From Sphingobacterium sp. CZ-UAM (GTDB lineage: Bacteria > Bacteroidota > Bacteroidia > Sphingobacteriales > Sphingobacteriaceae): a stretch of DNA of 64,000 nt. Both the position numbers and the translations under genes were made by a program. Positions 8,581 through 16,640 of the stretch are shown piece by piece. The first letter of the stretch is position 1; each line of letters opens with the position of its first letter. The stretch is from positions 1 to 64,000 of the forward strand of contig NZ_MTCM01000007.1 of NCBI RefSeq assembly GCF_002000245.1. The letters run 5' to 3'. The notes below the pieces were generated by a model, which saw only the letters and a list, made by a program, of their open reading frames with translations, had not been told where the DNA came from and did no database searches.

Positions 8581-8996
8581 TGAACATTATTTTTTGCACA
8601 GTCATTTAAACAACAGCATGCACTACCGACACATTTTCCCATACCCCAGAGATTGAGGTTTCGAACAGTCTGTTCTGCCAATCCTTTTGGGCTTTGATCC
8701 TCGAAAGGTGCATTTGCGATCTGAATGCTCAGATCTCCTGCCTTAACCAGATCGATATGGGATGTTTCTTTACTTCTTGTCATGATCTTATTGATCCCCA
8801 ATTCCTTCAAATTAAGTAGCATTTTATCATCCAGAATATCTCCTCCGGAGATGACAACAGCATCCTTTCCGCGCGCATAATTTTGCGTTTCGGCATTTAA
8901 TCCGTTTGAAATCAAAGTCAGATCATGCTGCTTGGCATTGGCCAATGCCCAAAACTCCTTTTCAAATGACCTCACATTATATACAACTACTTTCAT
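8577..8996 (-). CDS. Small D-lactate-dehydrogenase-like protein with a cysteine-rich tail
   Basis: A 139-residue protein resembling only the N-terminal substrate-binding half-domain of D-2-hydroxyacid (D-lactate) dehydrogenases: VVVYNVRSFEKEFW, LISNGLNAET, an Arg in IMTRSKETSHIDLV where the family has its substrate Arg region, and GLAEQTV where the family has AEHTV. It stops before any Rossmann NAD-binding domain and instead ends in GMGKCVGSACCCLNDC, with Cys at 122, 127, 128, 129 and 133. It heads the hemN-ccoI-ccoS operon and is coupled to hemN by a 4-bp overlap. Dehydrogenase activity is unlikely. A role in metal, cluster or haem handling is only a guess from the cysteines and context. Confidence 0.8.
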   Translation of the reverse strand: MKVVVYNVRSFEKEFWALANAKQHDLTLISNGLNAETQNYARGKDAVVISGGDILDDKMLLNLKELGINKIMTRSKETSHIDLVKAGDLSIQIANAPFEDQSPKGLAEQTVRNLNLWGMGKCVGSACCCLNDCAKNNVQ

Positions 8997-9045
8997 TTTT
9001 GAATCCTACAATCAACCCTATATAGGTATAAGTTTATCCTAAAAA

Positions 9046-9053
9046 CAAAAGTA
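9046..9053 (-). promoter_or_regulatory. Candidate -7 element for the hemN operon
   Basis: The minus strand reads TACTTTTG, matching TAnnTTTG, 50 bp before the start of the LDH-like gene. A TTTG lies only 15 bp upstream rather than the usual 19, so the promoter may be weak or activator-dependent. Confidence 0.4.
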
Positions 9054-9099
9054 AATCATAGCGTTGCCCAAAAACATGACACAAAACCATATTTGAAAA

Positions 9100-9111
9100 T
9101 GATATCCATCA
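9100..9111. promoter_or_regulatory. Candidate CRP/FNR-type operator TGATATCCATCA
   Basis: A dyad TGAT-N4-ATCA, the core of the FNR/FixK consensus TTGAT-N4-ATCAA. It is centred about 65 bp upstream of the start expected from the TACTTTTG element, a class I activator distance. It precedes the hemN-ccoI-ccoS operon and lies beside the gene for a CRP/FNR-domain regulator. Recognition by that regulator is inference. Confidence 0.4.
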
Positions 9112-9122
9112 CAATGATAAAA

Positions 9123-9156
9123 ATGGGGCCTGCCCGATTACCCGGACAGGCCCCAT
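9123..9156 (-). terminator. Terminator after the receiver-CRP regulator gene
   Basis: A perfect 10-bp stem (ATGGGGCCTG with CAGGCCCCAT) followed on the minus strand by TTTTA, a typical intrinsic terminator 60 bp past the regulator stop codon. Confidence 0.85.
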
Positions 9157-9215
9157 TATGTATGAATACAAAGCATTACAAGCGTAAAGCCTAAAGACTA
9201 TTCAGTTTATCCCCG

Positions 9216-10292
9216 TTACTGTTTCACATCTCGTAGATTTTTGATGGAGTTGATGTAAATCTTTCCCTTTTCCTTCGAGATCAGCTTTTCTTCTTTAAAG
9301 TCGGAAAGCATACGTGAAACCGTTTCATTTGCTGTCCCGGCTATGGAAGCAATTCCATCTCTGGTAATGTCGATTGAGCAGGTATTGACCTCATTGATAT
9401 TAATTCCACTTTTTTCGGCGACACTGAGCAATGCATTGGCCACACGTTTGCGTACGGAATGGTACGCAAATCCCAACAATTGCTCTTCTTTTTCGCGGAG
9501 GTCCACAGAAAGCAATTTAATAAATTTACTCGCTATGGCAGGCTTTTTCCATAGGAGTTCCAAAAAGGCATCTTTAGGAACTAAAACGACTTCACTGGCT
9601 TCCACCGCTTCGGCATAATCTTCATAGTTTTCATTCAACAACACAGAAGCATAGCCAAAATAATTTCCTTCTATAAAAATCCCTGTTGATAATTCTCGTC
9701 CATCTTTATAGGATTTGTAACTGCGGATCTGTCCTGATTTGACATAATAGACATAAGTAGGTGAATCGTCCTTCTCAAAGATTGACTGTTTCTTTTTCAC
9801 CGTTTTCACACGTGAATTAGCCAGCAATTCCTGTAATAATAAAACCTGCTCTTCTTCACTGAGGTTTAGCTCATGATCTTCGGTCGTATCAGCAGATAAC
9901 TGCTCATGCTTTTTCAGGCGAACCTCAATCGCATTCATCAGTTCCACGTCATCAAAGGGTTTGGTCAGGTAATCATCGGCCCCCATCTCCATTGCTTTAC
10001 GCATATCTGCACGTTCGGCTTTGGCGGTTAGAAAAATAAAAGGAATTTTTGAAGTGCTTTCTATTTTGCTCAGCATAAACAGTACTCCATAACCATCCAA
10101 TTCAGGCATCATGATATCACATAAGATCAAATCAGGAATATGTCTGGTGGCCAAATCAACACCCATCCGCCCATTCTCCGCCACGATTACATCATACCGT
10201 CCGGTCAACTCCAAAATTTCTGTTGTCCCCTCTCTAATGTCAATATTATCTTCAATGATTAGAATTGTCTTTTTATTTTTCATTCCTAACAT
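9216..10292 (-). CDS. Response regulator fused to a CRP/FNR-family DNA-binding domain
   Basis: A 358-residue transcription factor with an N-terminal CheY-like receiver (IIEDN acid pocket, phospho-acceptor Asp59 in LILCDIMMPELDG, FLTAKAE). A cyclic-nucleotide-binding-type beta-roll follows at about 155-270 (VKSGQIRSYKSYKDGREL), then a Crp-type winged helix (SIAGTANETVSRMLSDFKEE). It has no FNR-type N-terminal cluster cysteines, so input is probably phosphorylation, not direct oxygen sensing. It lies 104 bp after the FixL-like kinase gene on the same strand; in effect FixJ and FixK functions are combined in one polypeptide. Translation may start here or at the Met three codons on (10283). Confidence 0.9.
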   Translation of the reverse strand: MLGMKNKKTILIIEDNIDIREGTTEILELTGRYDVIVAENGRMGVDLATRHIPDLILCDIMMPELDGYGVLFMLSKIESTSKIPFIFLTAKAERADMRKAMEMGADDYLTKPFDDVELMNAIEVRLKKHEQLSADTTEDHELNLSEEEQVLLLQELLANSRVKTVKKKQSIFEKDDSPTYVYYVKSGQIRSYKSYKDGRELSTGIFIEGNYFGYASVLLNENYEDYAEAVEASEVVLVPKDAFLELLWKKPAIASKFIKLLSVDLREKEEQLLGFAYHSVRKRVANALLSVAEKSGININEVNTCSIDITRDGIASIAGTANETVSRMLSDFKEEKLISKEKGKIYINSIKNLRDVKQ

Positions 10293-10396
10293 AATTATTC
10301 ATTCCTGTTTATCTTCAATGGCTTCCCTAATGCCTTGCATTTATTTCATAAGTTCATTCGTAAAGATTTTCTCTACGGGCAAGCCGAAGCTTACAC

Positions 10397-11587
10397 CTAT
10401 TCAAAACTAACCTTGAATGATGTTCCTTTATGCACCTCAGATACAAACTCCATTTTTCCCTGCATAAGTTCAATATATCTTTTCACAATATTCAGCCCCA
10501 GTCCGGTACCTGGGATATTTCCGGTATTATGTGCTCTGAAAAAAGGCTCGAACAAATGCACCTGGTCCTCTTCAGGAATACCAATACCGTTATCCTTGAC
10601 AGAAATTGAACAGCCATTCTCATCGATGCAGGTCGTAAATTCAATTAAAGTATCTTCCCCTGAATATTTTATGGCATTGGAAATCAAATTCACCAACGCA
10701 TTTTTCAACAGATTCTGATCCAGAGAAAAATGTCCAATCTCACCTGTATGCTGATAGACAATATGCTGATTTTTCTTGCATATCAATTGCATTTCCTCCG
10801 TAATTTCCTCTGCCAGTTCAACCAGGTTGATATACTGTTTATTCATGACCACGATACCTGCTTCTAATTTTTCTAGCGAGAGAAAATCATTCAAAATACT
10901 GGTCAGGAGTTGTACAGCTCCCTTAATCTTATTGGTATGTTTAATGATGCTCGCTTTGTCATCGGGACGGTCCGCATATTTTTCAATCAACGAAGCCGAC
11001 AGTTGAACAGAACTCAACGGAGTGCGGAACTCATGTGACGCCATGGAGACAAAACGGGATTTAAGCTGGTTAAGTTCAATCTCTTTCTCCAAAGATTTAG
11101 AAACTTCTGCCTTTGCTTTTTCCAGCTCCGAAACCATCGATATCAGATCACGTGTCCGCTCACTGACTTTATGTTCCAGTTCGGCAGCATGCTGTTTGAG
11201 CATATCTTCGGCAGCCTTTTCACGCGAAAGATCGTGGATAAAACCGGTAAAAATATTTTTGTCTTTCAGCCATACTTCACTGACCGCCAACCGAAACGGA
11301 AATGTTTTCCCGTTCTTCTTCAGTCCCATCACCTCCCGGCCGATCCCAATAATTTTCTTATGGCCAGTCGTTTGATAATTATGGATATAATTATCGTGAT
11401 TACCCCGATCAGGTTCAGGCATTAACATCGAAACATTATGCCCGATAACTTCTTCAGCGTTATACCCGAACAATTCTAAGGCAGCAGGGTTAATGCTTTC
11501 CACATTTCCCCTGTTGTCAATGGTAATAATCCCATCAATTGCGTGGTCTATTATGGCTGCTAAAAGTCTTCCGCCTTCCATGATCAT
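10397..11587 (-). CDS. PAS-domain histidine kinase, FixL-like with conserved haem-ligand His
   Basis: A 396-residue soluble sensor kinase. The PAS domain (residues about 5-120) closely follows Bradyrhizobium FixL: MLMPEPDRGNHDNYI carries His64 at the position of the FixL proximal haem ligand (His200), and HKKIIGIGREV carries Arg84 at the position of the distal Arg220. The positions of FixL Arg206 and His214 are Asn70 and Lys78. A coiled coil (121-175) leads to HisKA with phospho-His185 in SMASHEFRTPL and an ATPase domain (NLISNAIKYSG, DNGIGIPEED, GTGLGLNIV). No membrane helix is present. It starts 2 bp after the ettA stop and precedes the receiver-CRP gene. Haem binding is predicted, not shown. 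Confidence 0.9.
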   Translation of the reverse strand: MIMEGGRLLAAIIDHAIDGIITIDNRGNVESINPAALELFGYNAEEVIGHNVSMLMPEPDRGNHDNYIHNYQTTGHKKIIGIGREVMGLKKNGKTFPFRLAVSEVWLKDKNIFTGFIHDLSREKAAEDMLKQHAAELEHKVSERTRDLISMVSELEKAKAEVSKSLEKEIELNQLKSRFVSMASHEFRTPLSSVQLSASLIEKYADRPDDKASIIKHTNKIKGAVQLLTSILNDFLSLEKLEAGIVVMNKQYINLVELAEEITEEMQLICKKNQHIVYQHTGEIGHFSLDQNLLKNALVNLISNAIKYSGEDTLIEFTTCIDENGCSISVKDNGIGIPEEDQVHLFEPFFRAHNTGNIPGTGLGLNIVKRYIELMQGKMEFVSEVHKGTSFKVSFE

Positions 11588-11589
11588 CG

Positions 11590-13272
11590 CTATTTCACCA
11601 ATTTTTTGTATTTAATACGATGTGGAGTTACATCACCCAGGCGTTTTTTACGGTTCTCCTCATATTCCGTATAGTTGCCCTCAAAGAAATACACCTGTGA
11701 ATCACCTTCAAAAGCTAGAATATGCGTACAGATACGGTCCAAAAACCATCTATCGTGAGAAATCACCACAGCGCAGCCCCCGAAATTCTCCAGACCTTCT
11801 TCGAGTGCACGTAAAGTATTTACGTCAATATCATTGGTCGGCTCATCGAGTAGCAGTACATTCGAGCCCTCTTTCAACGTGATTGCCAGATGGACGCGAT
11901 TACGCTCTCCACCAGAAAGTACACCGACTTTCTTTTGCTGATCGGCTCCGTTAAAGTTGAATTTGGAGACATAAGCCCTGGAGTTTACGGAGCGATTGCC
12001 TAAGATCATATTATCATTACCACCGGTGATATTTTCCCAAACGGATTTTTCAGGATCAAGGTCATGATGCATCTGATCAACATAACCTAACTTGACGGTC
12101 TCCCCTACTTTAAACGAACCGGTATCCGGTGTTTCCTGTCCTGTGATCAGGCGGAATAAAGTCGTTTTACCAGCACCATTTGGCCCGATGATTCCCACAA
12201 TACCCGCAGGTGGCAACATGAAACTTAAATTCTCAAATAAGATACGGTCACCATAAGCTTTGGAAATATTGGTAGCCTCAATCACTGAGTTACCAAGACG
12301 TGGTCCCGGCGGAATAAACAGTTCCAATTTTTCTTCCCGCTCTTTGGTTTCCTCAGAAGCTAATTTTTCATAGTTATGAAGACGGGCTTTGGATTTGGCA
12401 TGACGGGCTTTGGGAGCCATACGCACCCATTCCAACTCGCGCTCCAATGTTTTTTGACGTTTGGTTTCTTGTTTCTCTTCCTGTGCCAAACGTTTTGCTT
12501 TTTGATCCAACCAGGAAGAATAATTCCCTTTCCAAGGAATACCCTCGCCACGATCCAGTTCTAAAATCCATCCAGCTACATTATCCAGGAAGTAACGGTC
12601 GTGGGTAACGGCGATAACAGTTCCTTTATATTGTTTCAGGTGTTGCTCCAACCAGTCGATAGACTCCGCGTCCAAGTGGTTGGTTGGCTCATCAAGCAAT
12701 AATACATCTGGTTCCTGTAATAATAAGCGACATAATGCTACCCGTCGTCGCTCACCACCTGACAAATTGGCAATTTTGGCATCCGGTTCTGGACAGCGTA
12801 AAGCATCCATTGCTCTTTCCAGTTTGGAATCAATTTCCCAGGCATTTGTTGCATCAATTTTATCTTGTAGTTCGCCTTGTCTTGCCAACAATTTATCCAT
12901 TTCATCCGGATTTTCGTAGACCTCAGGCAAGCCGAATTTCTCATTGATTTCCTCGTATTCTTTTAATATTGCTGTAATTTCAGCAACACCTTCCTGCACA
13001 ACTTCAAGAACGGTCTTTTCGAGATCCAATTGGGGTTCCTGTGCCAAATATCCCACAGAATAACCCGGAGAAAATACAACTTCGCCCTGATAAGATTTGT
13101 CCAAACCCGCGATAATTTTCAATAATGAAGATTTTCCGGATCCGTTCAGACCGATTACTCCGATCTTGGCACCGTAGAAAAAAGATAAATAAATATTTTT
13201 TAGAACTTGTTTTTGAGGCGGATAGATTTTGTTAACTCCCGCCATCGAAAAAATAATCTTCTCGTCTGACAT
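11590..13272 (-). CDS. ettA: Energy-dependent translational throttle protein EttA (ABC-F ATPase)
   Basis: A 560-residue cytosolic ABC-F protein that binds the ribosomal E site and gates entry into elongation according to the ATP/ADP ratio. Two nucleotide-binding domains are clear: Walker A GLNGSGKSS and GPNGAGKTT, signatures LSGGERRRVAL and LSGGERNRVHL, Walker B LLLDEPTNHLD and LLLDEPTNDID. An arm insertion and a basic linker (RMAPKARHAKSKARL) lie between them. Length and the absence of extra C-terminal coiled coil fit EttA rather than Uup. It is divergent from clpC and is followed at 2 bp by the FixL-like kinase gene. Confidence 0.93.
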   Translation of the reverse strand: MSDEKIIFSMAGVNKIYPPQKQVLKNIYLSFFYGAKIGVIGLNGSGKSSLLKIIAGLDKSYQGEVVFSPGYSVGYLAQEPQLDLEKTVLEVVQEGVAEITAILKEYEEINEKFGLPEVYENPDEMDKLLARQGELQDKIDATNAWEIDSKLERAMDALRCPEPDAKIANLSGGERRRVALCRLLLQEPDVLLLDEPTNHLDAESIDWLEQHLKQYKGTVIAVTHDRYFLDNVAGWILELDRGEGIPWKGNYSSWLDQKAKRLAQEEKQETKRQKTLERELEWVRMAPKARHAKSKARLHNYEKLASEETKEREEKLELFIPPGPRLGNSVIEATNISKAYGDRILFENLSFMLPPAGIVGIIGPNGAGKTTLFRLITGQETPDTGSFKVGETVKLGYVDQMHHDLDPEKSVWENITGGNDNMILGNRSVNSRAYVSKFNFNGADQQKKVGVLSGGERNRVHLAITLKEGSNVLLLDEPTNDIDVNTLRALEEGLENFGGCAVVISHDRWFLDRICTHILAFEGDSQVYFFEGNYTEYEENRKKRLGDVTPHRIKYKKLVK

Positions 13273-13313
13273 AAAATTTTAAAAAATTGGAAAACTCTTG
13301 TTATATTAACATA

Positions 13314-13321
13314 CAAATGTA
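13314..13321 (-). promoter_or_regulatory. Candidate -7 element for ettA
   Basis: The minus strand reads TACATTTG (TAnnTTTG), 42 bp before the ettA start. There is no good TTTG at the -33 position, so this rests on the -7 element alone. Confidence 0.35.
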
Positions 13322-13457
13322 AACTTTTATACTGACATTTTGGACGTATAATGGTCATGGCTTAATTGTTGATGACATTATTTAAAATAATTTTAAGGTT
13401 TGAAATGTAGAATTTACTACATTTATATATCCTTAATATAAAACAGAAAGGTATTCA

Positions 13458-15983
13458 ATGGAAGCAAAATTTTCACCGCGCGTAAAGGATGTCATATCGT
13501 ACAGTAGAGAGGAAGCTTTGAGATTGCGTCACGATTATATAGGCACAGAGCATTTGTTGCTCGGCTTGATTCGTGAGGGCGATGGAATGGCGATCAAAAT
13601 CCTTAAAAACATAGGCATTGACACAACTGCCCTACGTCAATCTGTGGAAGACGCAGTGAAGGGGGCATCTGTATCACGTGCACCTATTGGCAACATGCCA
13701 TTAACTAAACAAGCTGAAAAAGTTCTGAAAATCACTTATTTGGAAGCTAAGATTTTCAAATCAGATATTATTGGGACCGAGCACCTATTATTGGCTATCT
13801 TACGGGATGAAGATAATATCGCTTCGCAGATTTTACAGCAATATAATGTGACCTATGACATCTTCAAATCTGAAGTTGAGCAAAATAGAACCACCATCAA
13901 GGATGAAGCTCCGGGCTCACCAACAGGTGATGATGATTTTGCCGAAGATGATCAATATATCCAACCTAAAAAAGTGTCGGATATCAAATCCAAAACGCCT
14001 GTATTGGACAACTTTGGCCGAGATCTAACCAAAGCTGCTGAGGAAGGTCGATTGGATCCTATTGTAGGTCGTGAGAAAGAAATCGAACGTGTATCACAGA
14101 TTTTATCACGTCGTAAAAAGAATAACCCGTTATTGATCGGTGAGCCTGGAGTAGGTAAATCGGCTATAGCTGAGGGATTGGCCTTACGTATTGTGCAACG
14201 CAAGGTATCACGTGTCTTGTTCAACAAACGTGTGGTAACCTTGGATCTAGCGTCTTTGGTTGCGGGCACAAAATATCGTGGTCAGTTTGAGGAGCGCATG
14301 AAAGCAGTCATGAATGAACTGGAAAAATCACCGGATGTGATCTTGTTTATCGACGAAATCCATACCATTGTTGGTGCTGGTGGTGCTTCAGGTTCTTTGG
14401 ATGCTTCCAATATGTTCAAACCAGCCTTGGCAAGAGGAGAAATACAATGCATCGGTGCAACGACACTGGACGAATATCGTCAATATATTGAGAAAGATGG
14501 CGCTTTAGACCGTCGTTTCCAACGTGTGACTATCGAACCGGCTACACATGATGAAACCGTAGAGATCTTGAATCGTATCAAGGAGAAATATGAGGATCAC
14601 CACAATGTGACCTATACGCCAGAAGCGATCGAAGCCTGTGTATCATTGACAACACGTTATATCACGGATCGTTTCTTACCGGATAAAGCTATTGATGCAT
14701 TGGACGAAGCGGGCTCACGTGTACACTTGAACAATATCCATGTTCCGCAATCCATTATTGACATCGAGAATAAAATCGAGGAAGTCAAATTGGAGAAAAA
14801 TAAAGTTGTTCGTAGTCAAAAATACGAGGAGGCTGCAAAACTACGAGATACAGAGAAAAAGCTTATTGATGAGTTAGAGAAAGAGAAGATTGCATGGGAA
14901 GAAGAAACCAAATCTAAGCGATACACTGTTTCCGAAGAGAATGTAGCGGAAGTTGTGGCCATGATGACTGGTATCCCAGTGCAACGCGTCAGCCAATCCG
15001 ATAGCCAAAAGCTGTTGAATATGGGTGAGTTGATGAAGGGACGGATCATCGGTCAGGACGATGCTGTTGGCAAACTGGTTAAAGCCATCCAACGGACACG
15101 TGCCGGATTGAAAGATCCTAAAAAACCCATCGGCTCCTTTATCTTCTTAGGGCCTACAGGTGTTGGTAAAACAGAATTGGCAAAAGAGTTAGCTCGATTT
15201 ATGTTTGACACCGAAGACGCGTTGATCCAAATTGACATGAGTGAGTACATGGAGAAATTTGCTGTGTCACGTCTAGTTGGAGCGCCTCCGGGATATGTAG
15301 GTTATGAAGAAGGTGGACAATTGACTGAGAAAGTACGCCGGAAACCTTATGCGGTAGTACTTTTGGATGAGATTGAGAAGGCACATCCGGATGTATTCAA
15401 CTTGTTACTACAAGTCTTAGATGAAGGTCAGTTGACCGATAGCCTAGGACGTAAGGTAGACTTCCGTAATACGATTGTCATCATGACTTCTAACATCGGA
15501 GCACGCCAGTTGAAAGAGTTTGGTCAGGGTGTAGGTTTCACCACAGCAGCAAAATCGCAGCAATCAGATGCCCATTCACGTGGAGTAATTGAAACTGCGT
15601 TAAAAAGAGCTTTTGCTCCTGAGTTTTTGAACCGTATTGACGATGTTATTGTTTTCAATTCGTTGACAAAAGAAAATATCTTCAAGATCATTGATATTGA
15701 ATTGAAATCATTGTTCAAACGAATCGCAGATTTAGGTTATACAATTAACCTGACCGAAGAGGCAAAAGATTTCATTGCTGATAAAGGCTATGATAGTAAT
15801 TTTGGTGCACGTCCATTAAAACGGGCAATTCAAAAATATTTGGAAGATCCAATTGCAGAAGAAATCCTCAAAGGCAATGTACAGACAGGTTCAGTTTTAA
15901 CGGTGAGCATCAATCCGGAAACCAAAGATATTGAGGTTTCTAGCTCAGATCCGAAGTCTTCAAAAGATACAGCGGAGAAATAA
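13458..15983 (+). CDS. clpC: ATP-dependent Clp protease ATPase subunit ClpC
   Basis: An 841-residue Hsp100 unfoldase that feeds proteins to ClpP. It has two Clp_N repeats at the N-terminus ([20 protein letters not shown] and [10 protein letters not shown]), a first AAA+ domain with [15 protein letters not shown] and [10 protein letters not shown], a UVR/coiled-coil middle segment ([19 protein letters not shown], about 445-480), a second AAA+ domain with [12 protein letters not shown] and [10 protein letters not shown], and the D2-small domain ending in [18 protein letters not shown]. Length and the UVR motif separate ClpC from ClpB and ClpA. It appears monocistronic, ending at a strong terminator; clpP is not in the window. 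Confidence 0.95.
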   Translation: MEAKFSPRVKDVISYSREEALRLRHDYIGTEHLLLGLIREGDGMAIKILKNIGIDTTALRQSVEDAVKGASVSRAPIGNMPLTKQAEKVLKITYLEAKIFKSDIIGTEHLLLAILRDEDNIASQILQQYNVTYDIFKSEVEQNRTTIKDEAPGSPTGDDDFAEDDQYIQPKKVSDIKSKTPVLDNFGRDLTKAAEEGRLDPIVGREKEIERVSQILSRRKKNNPLLIGEPGVGKSAIAEGLALRIVQRKVSRVLFNKRVVTLDLASLVAGTKYRGQFEERMKAVMNELEKSPDVILFIDEIHTIVGAGGASGSLDASNMFKPALARGEIQCIGATTLDEYRQYIEKDGALDRRFQRVTIEPATHDETVEILNRIKEKYEDHHNVTYTPEAIEACVSLTTRYITDRFLPDKAIDALDEAGSRVHLNNIHVPQSIIDIENKIEEVKLEKNKVVRSQKYEEAAKLRDTEKKLIDELEKEKIAWEEETKSKRYTVSEENVAEVVAMMTGIPVQRVSQSDSQKLLNMGELMKGRIIGQDDAVGKLVKAIQRTRAGLKDPKKPIGSFIFLGPTGVGKTELAKELARFMFDTEDALIQIDMSEYMEKFAVSRLVGAPPGYVGYEEGGQLTEKVRRKPYAVVLLDEIEKAHPDVFNLLLQVLDEGQLTDSLGRKVDFRNTIVIMTSNIGARQLKEFGQGVGFTTAAKSQQSDAHSRGVIETALKRAFAPEFLNRIDDVIVFNSLTKENIFKIIDIELKSLFKRIADLGYTINLTEEAKDFIADKGYDSNFGARPLKRAIQKYLEDPIAEEILKGNVQTGSVLTVSINPETKDIEVSSSDPKSSKDTAEK

Positions 15984-16011
15984 TCACCTGCTGTCGGAAA
16001 ATAATTTCAAG

Positions 16012-16038
16012 AAAATGCACCATTATGGTGCATTTTTT
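16012..16038 (+). terminator. Terminator of clpC
   Basis: An 11-bp perfect stem (AAAATGCACCA with TGGTGCATTTT) and a three-base loop, followed by a run of Ts, 28 bp after the clpC stop. Confidence 0.9.
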
Positions 16039-16118
16039 GTTATAAAGAAGGTTGATGTTAAACTTTCGCAGAATTTTATCGTCCTATAATAAAAAATGTC
16101 ACAAACAACACATACGAT

Positions 16119-16562
16119 ATGAAAAGACTTTTATTCGCAGCTTTACTTGGAACCGCAACTTTGGTTTCATTCTCTTCTTGTACAAAGGAGTATATTACAC
16201 AAGAGGCTATTAATCCCGGCCAGTCGTTTATTTATACGGTTAAACCAAATGAATGGGGATCCGATGACAATAAAAGGATAATACATAAGGTAAATCTACC
16301 GGAACTTACCAAATATTATGTTGACCAAGGAAATGTTTCTGTTCACATGAGTTTAAACAAAGAAGCTTCGTACAAAATTTTACCGGCTTCCTTTGCGTTC
16401 AATGATGGCAGAGAAACTAATCCAGTTAGCTTCCATGTTGATTATAAAGTTGGAGAAGTCTCAATAATTGGTGAAGATCCAACGAATGATTTTACCGTTA
16501 ATCCGCCAACTCAGGACATCATTGTAAAAATTATAATTTCGGAAACTGATTACGTAGAGTAA
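16119..16562 (+). CDS. Small lipoprotein of unknown function
   Basis: A 147-residue protein with a lipoprotein signal peptide: KR, then hydrophobic LLFAALLGTATLVSF, then the lipobox SFSSC with Cys21, so it is exported and lipid-anchored. The mature part has alternating beta-type sequence (KVNLPELTKYYVDQGNVSVHM, EVSIIGEDP) and no cysteine or catalytic motif. It resembles the small lipoproteins of Sphingobacteriaceae annotated only as hypothetical. It has its own terminator and a gap from clpC, so it is probably transcribed alone. Function unknown. Confidence 0.75.
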   Translation: MKRLLFAALLGTATLVSFSSCTKEYITQEAINPGQSFIYTVKPNEWGSDDNKRIIHKVNLPELTKYYVDQGNVSVHMSLNKEASYKILPASFAFNDGRETNPVSFHVDYKVGEVSIIGEDPTNDFTVNPPTQDIIVKIIISETDYVE

Positions 16563-16567
16563 ATAAA

Positions 16568-16604
16568 AAAGCCTCAGAAAATATATTCTGAGGCTTTATT
16601 TTTC
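16568..16604. terminator. Terminator shared by the lipoprotein gene and recN
   Basis: A perfect AGCCTCAGAA/TTCTGAGGCT stem with A-run before and T-run after, in the gap between converging genes. Confidence 0.85.
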
Positions 16605-16640
16605 TCGCTTCTTTTCCTAGTACGGACCTATCACATCCTA

